64,000 bases of DNA from Acidisoma cellulosilyticum (GTDB lineage Bacteria > Pseudomonadota > Alphaproteobacteria > Acetobacterales > Acetobacteraceae): positions 558,001 to 622,000 of the forward strand of contig NZ_JAESVA010000002.1 of the NCBI RefSeq assembly GCF_020621385.1. The letters run 5' to 3'. Both the position numbers and the translations under genes were made by a program. Positions within the stretch are counted from its first letter, which is position 1; every line of letters starts with the position of its first letter. The notes under the pieces were generated by a model that saw nothing but the letters and a program-made list of their open reading frames with translations, ran no database searches and was not told the origin of the DNA. Below are positions 43,682 through 52,834 of the stretch, piece after piece.

Positions 43682-44820
43682 GATCCGCCCTCGACATAGA
43701 CCCGGTTCTTCCACATCACGCTTCGCCCCCGCATGTGATTGACGGCGGAGCCGACGGTCGCTGCCATGTAGAACAGAGCGATGAGGGGGAGAAAGATCCC
43801 CCAGAGCGGCGAGAGGTGATAGCGCCGGATGCTGGGCACATAGCTGCCCGCCATCAGCACCCAGGCGATCAGGCCGAAGGCGCGGGCCGCACCATGGCCG
43901 AAGATGGCGGCGGCCGGCGGCAGCAGCCAGACCAGCAGCATGCCGAGAATGGTGCCGAGAAGATTGAGCGGCGAGAAACCGAGCTGGACATAGGCCGAGC
44001 GCGCGATCATGGCCCAGATATCCGCGAAATGCGGATAAAGCCGGATGGAGCGCGCGCGCGTGGTATGGCCGAGCCAGGTCCGGCCACCGCTTTTCTTGAC
44101 CGCGCGACCCAGCGTCACGTCATCGATCAGCGCGCCGCGCATGACCTCGATCCCGCCGATCCGATCAAGCGCCGAGCGGCGGATCAACACCGTGCCGCCG
44201 GCCGCCCCGCCCACTTTGCTTTTCGGGTCATCGACCTTGGCGAAGGGGTAAAGCAGCTGGAAGAAATAGACGAAGGCCGGCACCAGCGCGCGCTCGGCAA
44301 TGCTCTCGCAATTCAGCAGCACCATCTCGGAGACCATGTCGTAGCGGCCGCCCTCGGCCTTGGCGACAAGGCGGGCGAGATGATCCGGCTCATGCGCGAT
44401 ATCGGCATCGGTCAGCAGGATCAGGTCAGCTGAGGTCGCGGCGACGCCCTGCCGCACGGCCCAAAGCTTGCCGCTCCAATCCGCCGGCTTATCCGCGCCG
44501 GTGATGACGGTCAGCGGGTTGGGCGCGCCTTCCGCCGCGCGGCGGGCGATGCCAGCCGTGCCGTCGGAACTGCCGTCATCGACCAGAAAGACGCGGACCG
44601 CGGCACCACCGGGCAAGACCTGCCGCGTCAGCGAACCGATGGCGGCGCCGATACTCTCCGCCTCATCCCGCGCGGGCACAACGATATCGACCGCCGGCAG
44701 GCGCAGGCCGACCGGCGCCGGCGGCAGAATGGGCCCCGCCTGCCAGTAGCGGCCGTGGAAGACGATCATCCCGCACCAGATCAGGAGAGCCAGAAGCGTC
44801 AGCGCCGTGAGCAAAGTCAT
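43678..44820 (-). CDS. hpnB: Hopanoid-associated glycosyltransferase HpnB
   Basis: A 380-residue membrane GT2 protein: an N-terminal helix, then a catalytic domain with DIVVPARDEAESIGAAI, VFLVDDGSSDGT and LTDADIAHEP (DxD-like), and three C-terminal helices. HpnB is tied to hopanoid loci but its acceptor is unproved. ATG 44820 overlaps the hpnA stop (ATGA). Confidence 0.93.
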   Translation of the reverse strand: MTLLTALTLLALLIWCGMIVFHGRYWQAGPILPPAPVGLRLPAVDIVVPARDEAESIGAAIGSLTRQVLPGGAAVRVFLVDDGSSDGTAGIARRAAEGAPNPLTVITGADKPADWSGKLWAVRQGVAATSADLILLTDADIAHEPDHLARLVAKAEGGRYDMVSEMVLLNCESIAERALVPAFVYFFQLLYPFAKVDDPKSKVGGAAGGTVLIRRSALDRIGGIEVMRGALIDDVTLGRAVKKSGGRTWLGHTTRARSIRLYPHFADIWAMIARSAYVQLGFSPLNLLGTILGMLLVWLLPPAAAIFGHGAARAFGLIAWVLMAGSYVPSIRRYHLSPLWGIFLPLIALFYMAATVGSAVNHMRGRSVMWKNRVYVEGGS

Positions 44821-45821
44821 GCCTTGAGATAGCCGTGCTGGTCGAACCACTGAATGGCATCGCGCACGGCATCGATCGCCGGGCGATAGGTATAGCCGAG
44901 CGTCTGTTCGGCCTTGGCGGAAGAGAAATACATCATCTTCTTCGCCATTTTGAGATGGTCGCGGGTCAGCCGCGGCTCCTTCCCCGTAACCCGCGCGACC
45001 TGCTCGGCGATCACCGCCGCCGGCATCAGCGGCGCGATCGGCAGCCGCACCCGGCGCGGGGACTGGCCGACCACTTTATCCACCAGACCCAGCACTTCGC
45101 TCATCGGGATATTCTGGCCGCCGAGGATATAGCGCTCCCCGATTTCACCATGGTCGAGCGCCATGAGATGCCCGGCCGCGCAGTCATCCACATGCACGAC
45201 CGACAGGCCGGTATCGACATAGGCCGGCATGCGGCCGAGCGCCGCGTCCCGGATCATCACGCCGGTCGGCGTCGGTTTGACGTCCCCCGGACCGATGGGC
45301 GCTGCCGGATTGACGATGACGACGGGAATGCCTTCGTCGGAGAGTTTCAGCGCCATCTGCTCGGCCAGAAACTTGGATTTCTTGTAGGTGCCGACGACTT
45401 TGTCATAGGTGATCGGCGTGTTTTCCGTGGCCGGCGGCCCGCCCTTGGGGTTGAGGCCGAGCGCCGCGACGCTGCTGGTATAGATGATACGTTCGACCCC
45501 GGCGGCGTAAGCCAGGCGCAGTAAATTTTCGGTCGCCTGCACATTGGTCGCGATCATGGCCTCGGGGTTCGGTACCCAGATACGATAATCTGCTGCAACA
45601 TGAAAGACATAGCGGCAGTCTTTCACAGCATGGGCGAGGCTCTCATTGTCATTCAGGTCGCCTTCGACGAACTCGGCATGCAGATCGGTCAGGTGTTTGC
45701 GCGACGATGTGCCCCGCACCAGCAGGCGCAGGGGATGGCCCCGCGCGGCCAGCGCCCGGGCCACGGCAGCGCCCACGAAACCGGTCGCACCGGTGACGAG
45801 GGTCAGATTGTCTCGGGCCAA
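44817..45821 (-). CDS. hpnA: Hopanoid-associated sugar epimerase/reductase HpnA
   Basis: A 334-residue extended SDR: LTLVTGATGFVGAAVARAL, HVAADYRIWVPNP, IYTSSVAALG and the YKKSKFLAE catalytic motif. It is the first gene of the hopanoid operon. The start is a TTG at 45821 with GAGGAGGAA just before it; no ATG fits as well. Function in hopanoid side-chain formation is known only by association. Confidence 0.92.
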   Translation of the reverse strand: MARDNLTLVTGATGFVGAAVARALAARGHPLRLLVRGTSSRKHLTDLHAEFVEGDLNDNESLAHAVKDCRYVFHVAADYRIWVPNPEAMIATNVQATENLLRLAYAAGVERIIYTSSVAALGLNPKGGPPATENTPITYDKVVGTYKKSKFLAEQMALKLSDEGIPVVIVNPAAPIGPGDVKPTPTGVMIRDAALGRMPAYVDTGLSVVHVDDCAAGHLMALDHGEIGERYILGGQNIPMSEVLGLVDKVVGQSPRRVRLPIAPLMPAAVIAEQVARVTGKEPRLTRDHLKMAKKMMYFSSAKAEQTLGYTYRPAIDAVRDAIQWFDQHGYLKA

Positions 45822-45979
45822 GGCTTCCTCCTCAATACAGTATCCGTGCACATGAATTGGCGCGCCCTCATGGGGCCGGTATAGAAGCCACCGACGCCCC
45901 TGGCGCAAGCGCGTATCCAAGGCAAGAGACAATTGATTGACCATTCCAAGACCCGGTTCCCGGGTACGGCAGCACAGGC

Positions 45980-46981
45980 ATGAAGCGGCTTTCCTTTGTG
46001 TTCATGCTGGGCGGAATCCTGCTTGGCATCGCCATCGTCTTCGGCTTCGGTGCCCGGCATGTGCTGGAAGCGATGCTGTCGGTCGGCTGGTGGGGCTTCG
46101 CTGAGCTGACCCTGGCGCAGCTCCTTATTTCCATCCCGCTCGCCTTCGCCTGGCTGATCATTCTGCCGCACCGAACCTGGCAATTGCTGCCGCGTCTGTA
46201 TTGGGGACGGCTGGTGCGTGAGGCCGGCGGGCGCTTTTTGCCCTTTCTGCCCGTGGGCGGTTTCGTCATCGGCGCCCGCGCCGTCTCCCTCACCGGTCTG
46301 CCCATGGCGCTGTCGGCGGCCTCGACCCTGGTCGATGTCGCGGCCGAGTTCACGGCCGAGGTCATGTTCGCGGCGCTCGGCCTTGGCGTTCTCCTGGTCT
46401 GGCAACCGCATTCGGACCTGATTCTGCCGGTCGGCGCCGGCATTCTGGTGGCGGCCGTCGCTGCCGCGATCTTCATCGCGCTGCCCGGCCAGGGCACGCG
46501 GCTTCTGCAGAAGCTCGCCGCCCGCATCGGCAAGGGCGAGGGGCGCGCGCTCGGCTCGCTCGACAGCATGGCCAGCCAGTTCGACGCGATCTACGCCCGC
46601 AAGAGCGCCATCATCGGCGCGGTTCTGCTGCATTTCCTGGCCTGGCTCGGGTCCGCCTGCCAGTCCTGGCTCGCCTATCATCTGCTCGGCGCGCAGATCA
46701 CCGTCAGCCAAGCGCTGGCAATCGAGGCTTTGCTGCGCGCGGCCCTGAGCATGACCTTCTTCATTCCCGGGGCGGCCGGCGTGCAGGAAGCCGCCTATGC
46801 CGGGCTTGGCGCCATTTTCGGTCTGCCGGTCGAGATTTCCGTCGCTGTCTCCCTGCTGACGCGCGCCCGCGATCTCGTCATCGGCCTGCCCGCTTTGCTG
46901 CTGTGGCAATATCTGGAATTTCGCAAGCTGAAGACAAACGGCAGCGGCAAGCTGCCCGACCTCGGGACCGCCGCTTCCTGA
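45980..46981 (+). CDS. hpnL: HpnL-like polytopic membrane protein
   Basis: A 333-residue protein with about eight hydrophobic helices and the flippase-like/LPG-synthase TM fold. FLPFLPVGGFVIGARAVSLTG and FFIPGAAGVQEAAYAGLGAI are typical of HpnL. In hopanoid producers HpnL is proposed to help place hopanoids in the envelope. It is divergent from hpnA across a 158-base gap that probably holds both promoters. Confidence 0.87.
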   Translation: MKRLSFVFMLGGILLGIAIVFGFGARHVLEAMLSVGWWGFAELTLAQLLISIPLAFAWLIILPHRTWQLLPRLYWGRLVREAGGRFLPFLPVGGFVIGARAVSLTGLPMALSAASTLVDVAAEFTAEVMFAALGLGVLLVWQPHSDLILPVGAGILVAAVAAAIFIALPGQGTRLLQKLAARIGKGEGRALGSLDSMASQFDAIYARKSAIIGAVLLHFLAWLGSACQSWLAYHLLGAQITVSQALAIEALLRAALSMTFFIPGAAGVQEAAYAGLGAIFGLPVEISVAVSLLTRARDLVIGLPALLLWQYLEFRKLKTNGSGKLPDLGTAAS

Positions 46982-47087
46982 CGGACCGGCGGTTTGAGCG
47001 TTTCAGCTTAGGTCTGAAGCGCCTCCTACGCCGTCAAGCCCAGGGAAGACGGTTGCTCGGCGCTGTTCCAATGACCTCCGACAAACC

Positions 47088-48407
47088 CTAATCCAGCTTG
47101 ATCGGTGCCCGCACGCGGGCATTGAGCCAATCCAGGAACCAGACGATACCGCCGCGCCAGAAGCCGAAAATTTTCTGCTGATGGCTGCGATAGAGCATTT
47201 CGTGACTGAACTGGGCCAACCGCCCTCGAAAGGTGATGCCCTTGAACAGGCCAAGCCGCCCGAGCGAGCCGAAAGCGTCGTAATCGGCCAGCGACACCAA
47301 CATACCCATGTCGTGATAGGCGAAATCCGGAATCGGCGTCCCCTTGTCGATCAAGGCCGGCAGATGCAGCACCAGATGCCGGGCCTCCTGATGCGCGACC
47401 TGGGCGGTGGGCGGTAGCGGATGGGCGGCGCCCGCCGGTTTCAGCGTCGCACAGTCGCCGACCGCGAAAATGGCCGGGTCCCGCGTCGTCTGCAGATTGG
47501 GCAGGATCGCCAATTGATTGCTGCGCACGGCTTCCAACCCGTCCAGATCGGCCAGCAGGCCCGGCGCCTTCACGCCTGCCGCCCAGACTTTTAGGCTAGC
47601 GGCAACCTCGGACCCGTCCGCAAGCGTAAAGCCGGCTTCCGTCGCCGCACTCACTTTAGCATTGGTCATGACCTTGATGCCGATGGCGGTCAGCCGGCGC
47701 TCGGTCGCCGCCGAGATATCCTCGGGGAAGCCCGCCAGCAGACGGGGCCCCGCTTCCATCAGCGTGACGGTCATCAGGCCCGACAGCCCATGCGCGCCGA
47801 GACCAGTTGAGATATCCAGAAGCTGGATGAGTTCGGCCGCCAATTCCACGCCGGTGGCACCGCCCCCGACGATCGCGATCGACAGCGGTTGCTCGAACGC
47901 CACCGACTGCAGCATGCGCGTGCGGATTTCGTGATTGAAAGCGATGGCCTCGCGCCGCGAATCGATGGTGCGGCAATGATCCTTCACACCGGGCGTGCCG
48001 AAATCATTGGCCTCGCTGCCGATCGCGAGCACCAGCGCGTCATAGGCGATACGGCGCTCGGGGATGACAAGCCGCCCGTCCGCCGCGTGCAGTGGCGCGA
48101 CGACGATCGCCTTCGCCGCACGGTCCAGCCCGGCCAGCGCACCGGCCTGATAAGCGAAGCCGGCGTCTCGGGCTTGTTTGACGAAGGCGAGGTTCTGCTG
48201 CGCTACATCCCGCGTGCCGGCGGCGATGGTGTGCAGGATCGGCTTCCAGACATGGGCGAAATCGGCGTCGACCAGCGTGATCTCCGGCGCTGGCTTGCCG
48301 CGGCGCCGCGCCGGACCCCATTTGCGGCCGAGCGTCGTCGCGATTTCGATCCCGGCGACACCGCCACCCACGATCACCAATTGATAAGACTTGCCCGACG
48401 CCGGCAT
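47088..48407 (-). CDS. ndh: Type II NADH dehydrogenase (NDH-2)
   Basis: A 439-residue two-dinucleotide-fold flavoprotein. FAD site YQLVIVGGGVAGIEIATTLG, NADH site SIAIVGGGATGVELAAEL, and IFAVGDCATL near the C-terminal third are intact. The C-terminal amphipathic end (GFWRGGIVWFLDWLNARV) would dock it to the membrane. It passes electrons from NADH to ubiquinone without pumping protons. It is convergent with hpnL. Confidence 0.93.
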   Translation of the reverse strand: MPASGKSYQLVIVGGGVAGIEIATTLGRKWGPARRRGKPAPEITLVDADFAHVWKPILHTIAAGTRDVAQQNLAFVKQARDAGFAYQAGALAGLDRAAKAIVVAPLHAADGRLVIPERRIAYDALVLAIGSEANDFGTPGVKDHCRTIDSRREAIAFNHEIRTRMLQSVAFEQPLSIAIVGGGATGVELAAELIQLLDISTGLGAHGLSGLMTVTLMEAGPRLLAGFPEDISAATERRLTAIGIKVMTNAKVSAATEAGFTLADGSEVAASLKVWAAGVKAPGLLADLDGLEAVRSNQLAILPNLQTTRDPAIFAVGDCATLKPAGAAHPLPPTAQVAHQEARHLVLHLPALIDKGTPIPDFAYHDMGMLVSLADYDAFGSLGRLGLFKGITFRGRLAQFSHEMLYRSHQQKIFGFWRGGIVWFLDWLNARVRAPIKLD

Positions 48408-48497
48408 CGGCTAAGCTCCATCCATTAAAACCGAACAGAGACTTGGCTATGGTTCCGATAACGTCGAGGGCCAGATCCCGCAGAGCAGGCCTTCTAG

Positions 48498-48791
48498 TTA
48501 AGAATAATTCGCAACTTCATCGCACCAGGCAGCCGCACGACACAGACCCTTCGGCTATTCGCTTCAGCCACCGGCCAAGAAATCGACCAATCCAAGCGGT
48601 GCCTGATCGCCGAGGCAGAGGCGACCGTCGCCGCGCAATGGCGGCAACTGGACCCCGCAGCCTATCCATTCGTGCGACAGGTCGCGACAGAGATGCGGGC
48701 GCACGACGACCAAGCGCAATTCCTGGCCGGCATCGACCTCATTCTGGCCGGTATCGCAACCAAGCGTTCGACGGTCAAAGGCCGATCTTGA
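48498..48791 (+). pseudogene. Remnant of a TetR-type regulator C-terminus
   Basis: From a stop at 48495 to a TGA at 48789-48791 one frame reads QTLRLFASATGQEI, then AAYPFVRQVATEMRAHDDQ and FLAGIDLILAGIATKR. This resembles the last third of TetR/AcrR regulators. No DNA-binding half or usable start precedes it. Repeat copy D begins 23 bases later. Confidence 0.5.
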
Positions 48792-48813
48792 ACGCGGTCG
48801 CCGCGCAGGATCC

Positions 48814-48983
48814 TTAAACTCTGTCAGGTTTAGTTGGAAACGCCCCCAAATCTGTCGCCCGCGGCTTCATGCCGCGGGTCTACCCAGTTAGGCGCCAACA
48901 CGGCGTCTGGGCGCCGCGCCGGGTAGGTCCGCGCAACGAGTGCGCGGATGACGGATTATCTATTAAAACCTGACAGACTCTAG
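48814..48983. repeat. Interspersed repeat copy D (core type II, most complete)
   Basis: A 170-bp element, inverted relative to copy C and almost identical to it. Left end ACTCTGTCAGGTTTAG and right end (read inward) CTAGAGTCTGTCAGGTTT form a terminal inverted repeat sharing TCTGTCAGGTTT. The core has the CCGCGGC and CCGCGCA hairpins. Confidence 0.93.
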
Positions 48984-49026
48984 TTCAGACTGCTGCGCAG
49001 AATCGTTAATTCAGACTGCTGCGCAG
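48984..49026. repeat. 26-bp-period duplication of the SirB1 gene end
   Basis: TTCAGACTGCTGCGCAG occurs at 48984-49000 and again at 49010-49026. The second copy is the last codons of the SirB1-like gene; the first is an extra copy lying between its stop and repeat copy D. Confidence 0.9.
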
Positions 49027-49830
49027 TCGGCGCATCACGGCACGCGCGCGGTCGGAATCGGCGCCGGGCGGAATCAGATCAACCACCCGCCCCATGCAAC
49101 GGACGGCCGCCGCGATCTGGCCCATCTGCTGATTGATCCCCGCCGCCTGCTGCCAAAGGTTGATGTCACCCGGTGCGAAGCGGAGCATGTCCTCCACAAC
49201 GCGCAGGGCGCCCGCGAGGTCGCCCGATTGTTCGCGGCGGTAGCTGATATTCTGCTGCAGCCGGATCAGCACTTCCCGCTTCGTCATACGCACGGTCAGC
49301 ACCGGCGCAGCTTTCGCACGGCGACGCCCGTCGCCGATGCGCGCCAGCATGCCTTCCAAATCCTCGGGCTCCAGAATGCGGCCGCCGGCAAAGATATCCA
49401 GCAGCGCCTGCCCGTCATCGCCGTCCAAGCCGAGCACGAAATGGCTGGGGAAATTAATGCCGTAGCAATCCCAGCCGGCCACTTCCGCGCAATGCAGCCA
49501 GATGATGCCGAGACCGATCGGCATACCGCGCCTGCGCTCGGTCACCGCGATCAGGTTCAAATTCTGCAAATCGTCATAGGTCTCGTAATCGCCGCTATAG
49601 TCGTGGCGGCAGCCGAGCATGCCTGAGAGCGCTTCCGCCTGATCCTGCGCGCTGCTGCCGGCCCAAAGCTGCAATTCCGCCGCTTCGCGGGCAAGAAGCG
49701 TTAGATGTTTCTGAGCGCGCCGCCAATCGGCACCCGGCGCATCAAGCCGCGCCAGCAGCAGCGCCGTATCCGCGAGCGCGATTTCATTATCCGGCAGTTG
49801 CCCCACAGCATCGAGCGCCGCACGGATCAT
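49006..49830 (-). CDS. SirB1-family (transglutaminase-like plus TPR) protein
   Basis: A 274-residue protein with a transglutaminase-like N-terminal half and a TPR-like C-terminal half. Diagnostic stretches are DLQNLNLIAVTERRRGMPIG, GINFPSHFVLGLDGDD and LLDIFAGGRIL. The catalytic Cys/His set of true transglutaminases is not evident; the family's role is unknown. Start ATG 49830, but the frame is open further upstream and an earlier non-ATG start is possible. Confidence 0.88.
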   Translation of the reverse strand: MIRAALDAVGQLPDNEIALADTALLLARLDAPGADWRRAQKHLTLLAREAAELQLWAGSSAQDQAEALSGMLGCRHDYSGDYETYDDLQNLNLIAVTERRRGMPIGLGIIWLHCAEVAGWDCYGINFPSHFVLGLDGDDGQALLDIFAGGRILEPEDLEGMLARIGDGRRRAKAAPVLTVRMTKREVLIRLQQNISYRREQSGDLAGALRVVEDMLRFAPGDINLWQQAAGINQQMGQIAAAVRCMGRVVDLIPPGADSDRARAVMRRLRSSLN

Positions 49831-49930
49831 GGCGGCAGCCTGATCATCCTGACCGCCCGGAGAGGGCTGTTCGCGATCGTCGCTCAGGATCGGTCTCCTT
49901 CATCTGGCGCCGATCCTATCGATGGATCGG

Positions 49931-50395
49931 CTAGAGCGGCAAGGGCGCTGCCTTGATCTGCTCCATAGCGAATCGGCTGGTCACGTTGCGCAAAGGCACT
50001 GCCGCGATCATGCGCCGGTAGAATGCATCATAGGCGCTGATATCGCTCACGACGACATGGAGAAGATAATCCACATCGCCACCCATACGCCATGCATCGA
50101 CGATTTCGGGCGTCTGCTCAACCAGGGCCGCGAATTTCCCCAGCCAATCGGCCGAGTGGTCCGTCGTCTCCACCGAGACGAAGACCGAGACCGGCAAGCC
50201 CAGCGCCTTTTGATCCAGCACGGCGACCCGCGCCTTGATGACGCCGTCCTTCTCCAACCGGCGGATGCGCTTCCAGCAGGGCGTCGGGGTGAGATGGACT
50301 TCGGCGGCAATTTCGGCGAGCGACAGGGATGCATCGCGCGCGATGAGGCGAAGGATGGCCCGATCGGTTTCGTCCATCGACACGGCTGCGGCCAT
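49931..50395 (-). CDS. Lrp/AsnC-family transcriptional regulator
   Basis: A 154-residue regulator: helix-turn-helix MDETDRAILRLIARDASLSL / VHLTPTPCWKRIRRLEKDG and a C-terminal RAM ligand domain (DVDYLLHVVVSDISAYDAF). It probably responds to an amino acid. It is not beside an obvious amino-acid gene; its neighbour on the right is bolA, 170 bases away. Confidence 0.92.
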   Translation of the reverse strand: MAAAVSMDETDRAILRLIARDASLSLAEIAAEVHLTPTPCWKRIRRLEKDGVIKARVAVLDQKALGLPVSVFVSVETTDHSADWLGKFAALVEQTPEIVDAWRMGGDVDYLLHVVVSDISAYDAFYRRMIAAVPLRNVTSRFAMEQIKAAPLPL

Positions 50396-50564
50396 GAGCG
50401 CCCAACTCTCTGATCAAACAATGCGGAGCGACCTGCCCCGTTTGATCATTCCATCAGATTATCGAACCGGCGGAAACATAATTTTCTCCGGCCCAGCCAT
50501 ATGGTCTTACGATATAGAAAAACTATCCGCGAGCGCCCCCAAATTTAGGACGCGCTTAGCGTTC

Positions 50565-50864
50565 TTAGCTTTGGATGGTGCCGGCAATCTCCGCCGGCGC
50601 GCGCAGGGTCAGCGACAGCGCATGCAAACCGCCTGCGAACTCATCGGCCAATGCTTCATTGACAGCGCGGGCGCGGGCGACCCGGTTCATGCTGGCAAAA
50701 CAATCGGCGACCATGGTGACGTTGAAATGAGATTCGCCGCCCTGCCCGGCACCGCCCGGATGACCAGCGTGACCGATATGGCGGGCGCTATCGTCCTCCA
50801 CCACCAGAGACAGCGGCACGAAGGCGCGCGACAAGGTATCGGTGATGCGGGTCTGGCGGCTCAT
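50565..50864 (-). CDS. bolA: BolA-family protein
   Basis: A 99-residue BolA: VVEDDSARHIGHAGHPG, ESHFNVTMVADCFA and the RARAVNEALADEFAGGLHAL helix with the conserved His. BolA proteins pair with monothiol glutaredoxins through an Fe-S cluster. ATG 50864 matches the family start. It is divergent from the J-domain gene, a common alphaproteobacterial arrangement next to cobS/cobT. Confidence 0.94.
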   Translation of the reverse strand: MSRQTRITDTLSRAFVPLSLVVEDDSARHIGHAGHPGGAGQGGESHFNVTMVADCFASMNRVARARAVNEALADEFAGGLHALSLTLRAPAEIAGTIQS

Positions 50865-50973
50865 GGCAGCGATTTTCGCCGAAATCACGGGGGGAGTTCA
50901 ACTCCCCCGATTGCCGTCCTGCCGTGCAAGTGCGGTGTTGCCAAGGGCAGTCGGTTTTCACCATATAGCGGCC

Positions 50974-51579
50974 ATGACAAACCGACGCGTCCCCCGTGCG
51001 AGGGCCTACGCGCCCGACCCGGATGCGCCGGGCCGGCTGTGCGATTCACCCGGTTGCGAAGAACTGGGCTGCTATCGCGCACCCAAATCGCGCCTCGCCC
51101 TTAACGATTACTTCTGGTTCTGCCTGGACCATGTTCGCGCCTATAACGCGAAATGGGACTACTACAAGGATATGACGCCCGGGCAGATCGAGCAGCAGCT
51201 GCGGGACGATGTCTCCTGGCAGCGGCCGACCTGGCGATTGGGCAGCAATGGCGGCACGCATGCGGCGCAGGAGGAATTGCTGCGCGATCCGCTGCTGCAT
51301 ATGGACGGCCGCCACCCGCATTCGCATGCCTTTCGTGAAGCGATCGAGGTTCCGGCCGAGCTGCGCCAGCCGCTCGGCGTTCTCGGTCTCACCTGGCCGG
51401 TGACCATGGATACCGTGAAGGCGCGCTACAAGGCACTGGCCAAGAAACATCATCCGGATGCGACCGGCGGCGGCGACGGCGCGGCGGAGGAGCAGATCAA
51501 GGCCATCAACGGCGCCTATACGACGTTGAAGCGGCATTGGCCGGCGGATGACAGGCAGCCGGCCACGGCCCCGCCCTGA
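50974..51579 (+). CDS. DnaJ-like protein with C-terminal J domain
   Basis: A 201-residue alphaproteobacterial J-domain protein. A Cys-containing N-terminal part (RLCDSPGCEELGCYRAPKS) leads to DYFWFCLDHVRAYNAKWDYY and a J domain at the end (LGLTWPVTMDTVKARYKALA; HPD in KKHHPDAT). It is a presumed DnaK helper. Start ATG 50974 gives the usual short basic N-terminus. Confidence 0.9.
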   Translation: MTNRRVPRARAYAPDPDAPGRLCDSPGCEELGCYRAPKSRLALNDYFWFCLDHVRAYNAKWDYYKDMTPGQIEQQLRDDVSWQRPTWRLGSNGGTHAAQEELLRDPLLHMDGRHPHSHAFREAIEVPAELRQPLGVLGLTWPVTMDTVKARYKALAKKHHPDATGGGDGAAEEQIKAINGAYTTLKRHWPADDRQPATAPP

Positions 51580-51712
51580 CACGCCGGAACCGTCAGCGCG
51601 CTTAGGCCGGACCGCATGGGCTGGGCTGACATTGGCTTTCTGCGCAGCCTGCGGGTTGCGATGCGCCCCCACTCCGCTAATCTGACATGAGCATGACAGG
51701 ACAGTCTTTTCG

Positions 51713-52723
51713 ATGACGAATGCCGCAAATTCCGAAACAGATATTGCGAAGAGCCTCAGCTTTCTCGGTTCGCCCGACGTTAAGGTGAATGTGCGTGAGA
51801 CTTTCGGCATCGATTCCGACCTCGTCGTCCACCGCTTCGACAGCAAAACCGAGCATGTGCCGGATATCGATCCGACCTATCAATTCGATCGGGAGACGAC
51901 GCTCGCGATCCTGGCCGGCTTTGAATACAACCGCCGCGTGATGGTGCAGGGCTATCATGGCACCGGCAAATCGACGCATATCGAGCAGGTCGCGGCCCGC
52001 CTCAACTGGCCCTGCATCCGCATCAATCTCGACAGCCATATCAGCCGCATCGATCTCATCGGCAAGGATGCGATCGTCTTGAAAGACGGTCAGCAGATCA
52101 CGGAATTCCGCGAAGGTATTCTGCCCTGGGCGTTGCAGCACCCCGTCGCGCTGGTCTTTGACGAATATGATGCCGGCCGGCCGGACGTGATGTTCGTCAT
52201 TCAGCGTGTGCTGGAAGTGGCCGGGCGGCTGACGCTGCTGGATCAGAATCGCGTCATCCATCCGCATCCCGGCTTCCGTCTGTTCTCGACGGCGAATACC
52301 GTGGGCCTGGGCGATACGACCGGCCTTTATCATGGCACCCAGCAGATCAATCAGGGCCAGATGGACCGCTGGAGCATCGTCGCGACGCTGAACTATCTGC
52401 CGCATGCGCAGGAGACGGCGATCGTGATGGCGAAGCTCGGCATCGACCCGAAGGACGGGCCGGCCAAGCGCCGTGTGGAAAGCATGGTCGCGCTGGCCGA
52501 CCTGACGCGCGCGGGTTTCATCGCGGGCGATATCTCTACCGTCATGTCGCCGCGCACGGTCATCACCTGGGCCGAGAATACCAATATTTTTGGCGACCTG
52601 ATGTATGCCTTTCGCGTCACCTTCCTGAACAAGTGCGACGAGGCCGAGCGCCAGACCGTGGCGGAATATTACCAGCGCTGCTTCAACGAGGAACTGGCCA
52701 CCGGGCTTCGCCGCGCGAGCTAA
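51713..52723 (+). CDS. cobS: Aerobic cobaltochelatase subunit CobS
   Basis: A 336-residue AAA+ ATPase. Walker A is GYHGTGKST near residue 80; Walker B lies in [14 protein letters not shown]. With CobT it drives CobN-dependent Co2+ insertion into hydrogenobyrinate a,c-diamide in aerobic B12 synthesis. CobN is not in the window. cobT follows after 111 bases. I see no B12 riboswitch upstream. Confidence 0.96.
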   Translation: MTNAANSETDIAKSLSFLGSPDVKVNVRETFGIDSDLVVHRFDSKTEHVPDIDPTYQFDRETTLAILAGFEYNRRVMVQGYHGTGKSTHIEQVAARLNWPCIRINLDSHISRIDLIGKDAIVLKDGQQITEFREGILPWALQHPVALVFDEYDAGRPDVMFVIQRVLEVAGRLTLLDQNRVIHPHPGFRLFSTANTVGLGDTTGLYHGTQQINQGQMDRWSIVATLNYLPHAQETAIVMAKLGIDPKDGPAKRRVESMVALADLTRAGFIAGDISTVMSPRTVITWAENTNIFGDLMYAFRVTFLNKCDEAERQTVAEYYQRCFNEELATGLRRAS

Positions 52724-52834
52724 GGCATAAAAGTTTTTGGTTCTTTTTTCAAAAGACGCAAAAACTTTCGGTCTCTAACGTATTGATAAGGTTCGATTCA
52801 TAGTGCTGAGTGGATCAGACCCCAGGGGCAGGCT

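Noticed and set aside
46903-47091. Small frame across the end of hpnL
   Set aside because: Mostly overlaps hpnL in another frame; no similarity and no start signal.
48443-48817. 124-codon frame covering the TetR remnant
   Set aside because: Low-complexity Arg/Pro-rich product; the other frame carries the TetR-like sequence.
48984-49026. Start of a CRISPR array
   Set aside because: Only two copies with a 9-base spacer, and one is part of a coding sequence.
51580-51712. Cobalamin riboswitch upstream of cobS
   Set aside because: The 133-base gap has no B12-box-like sequence or room for the fold.
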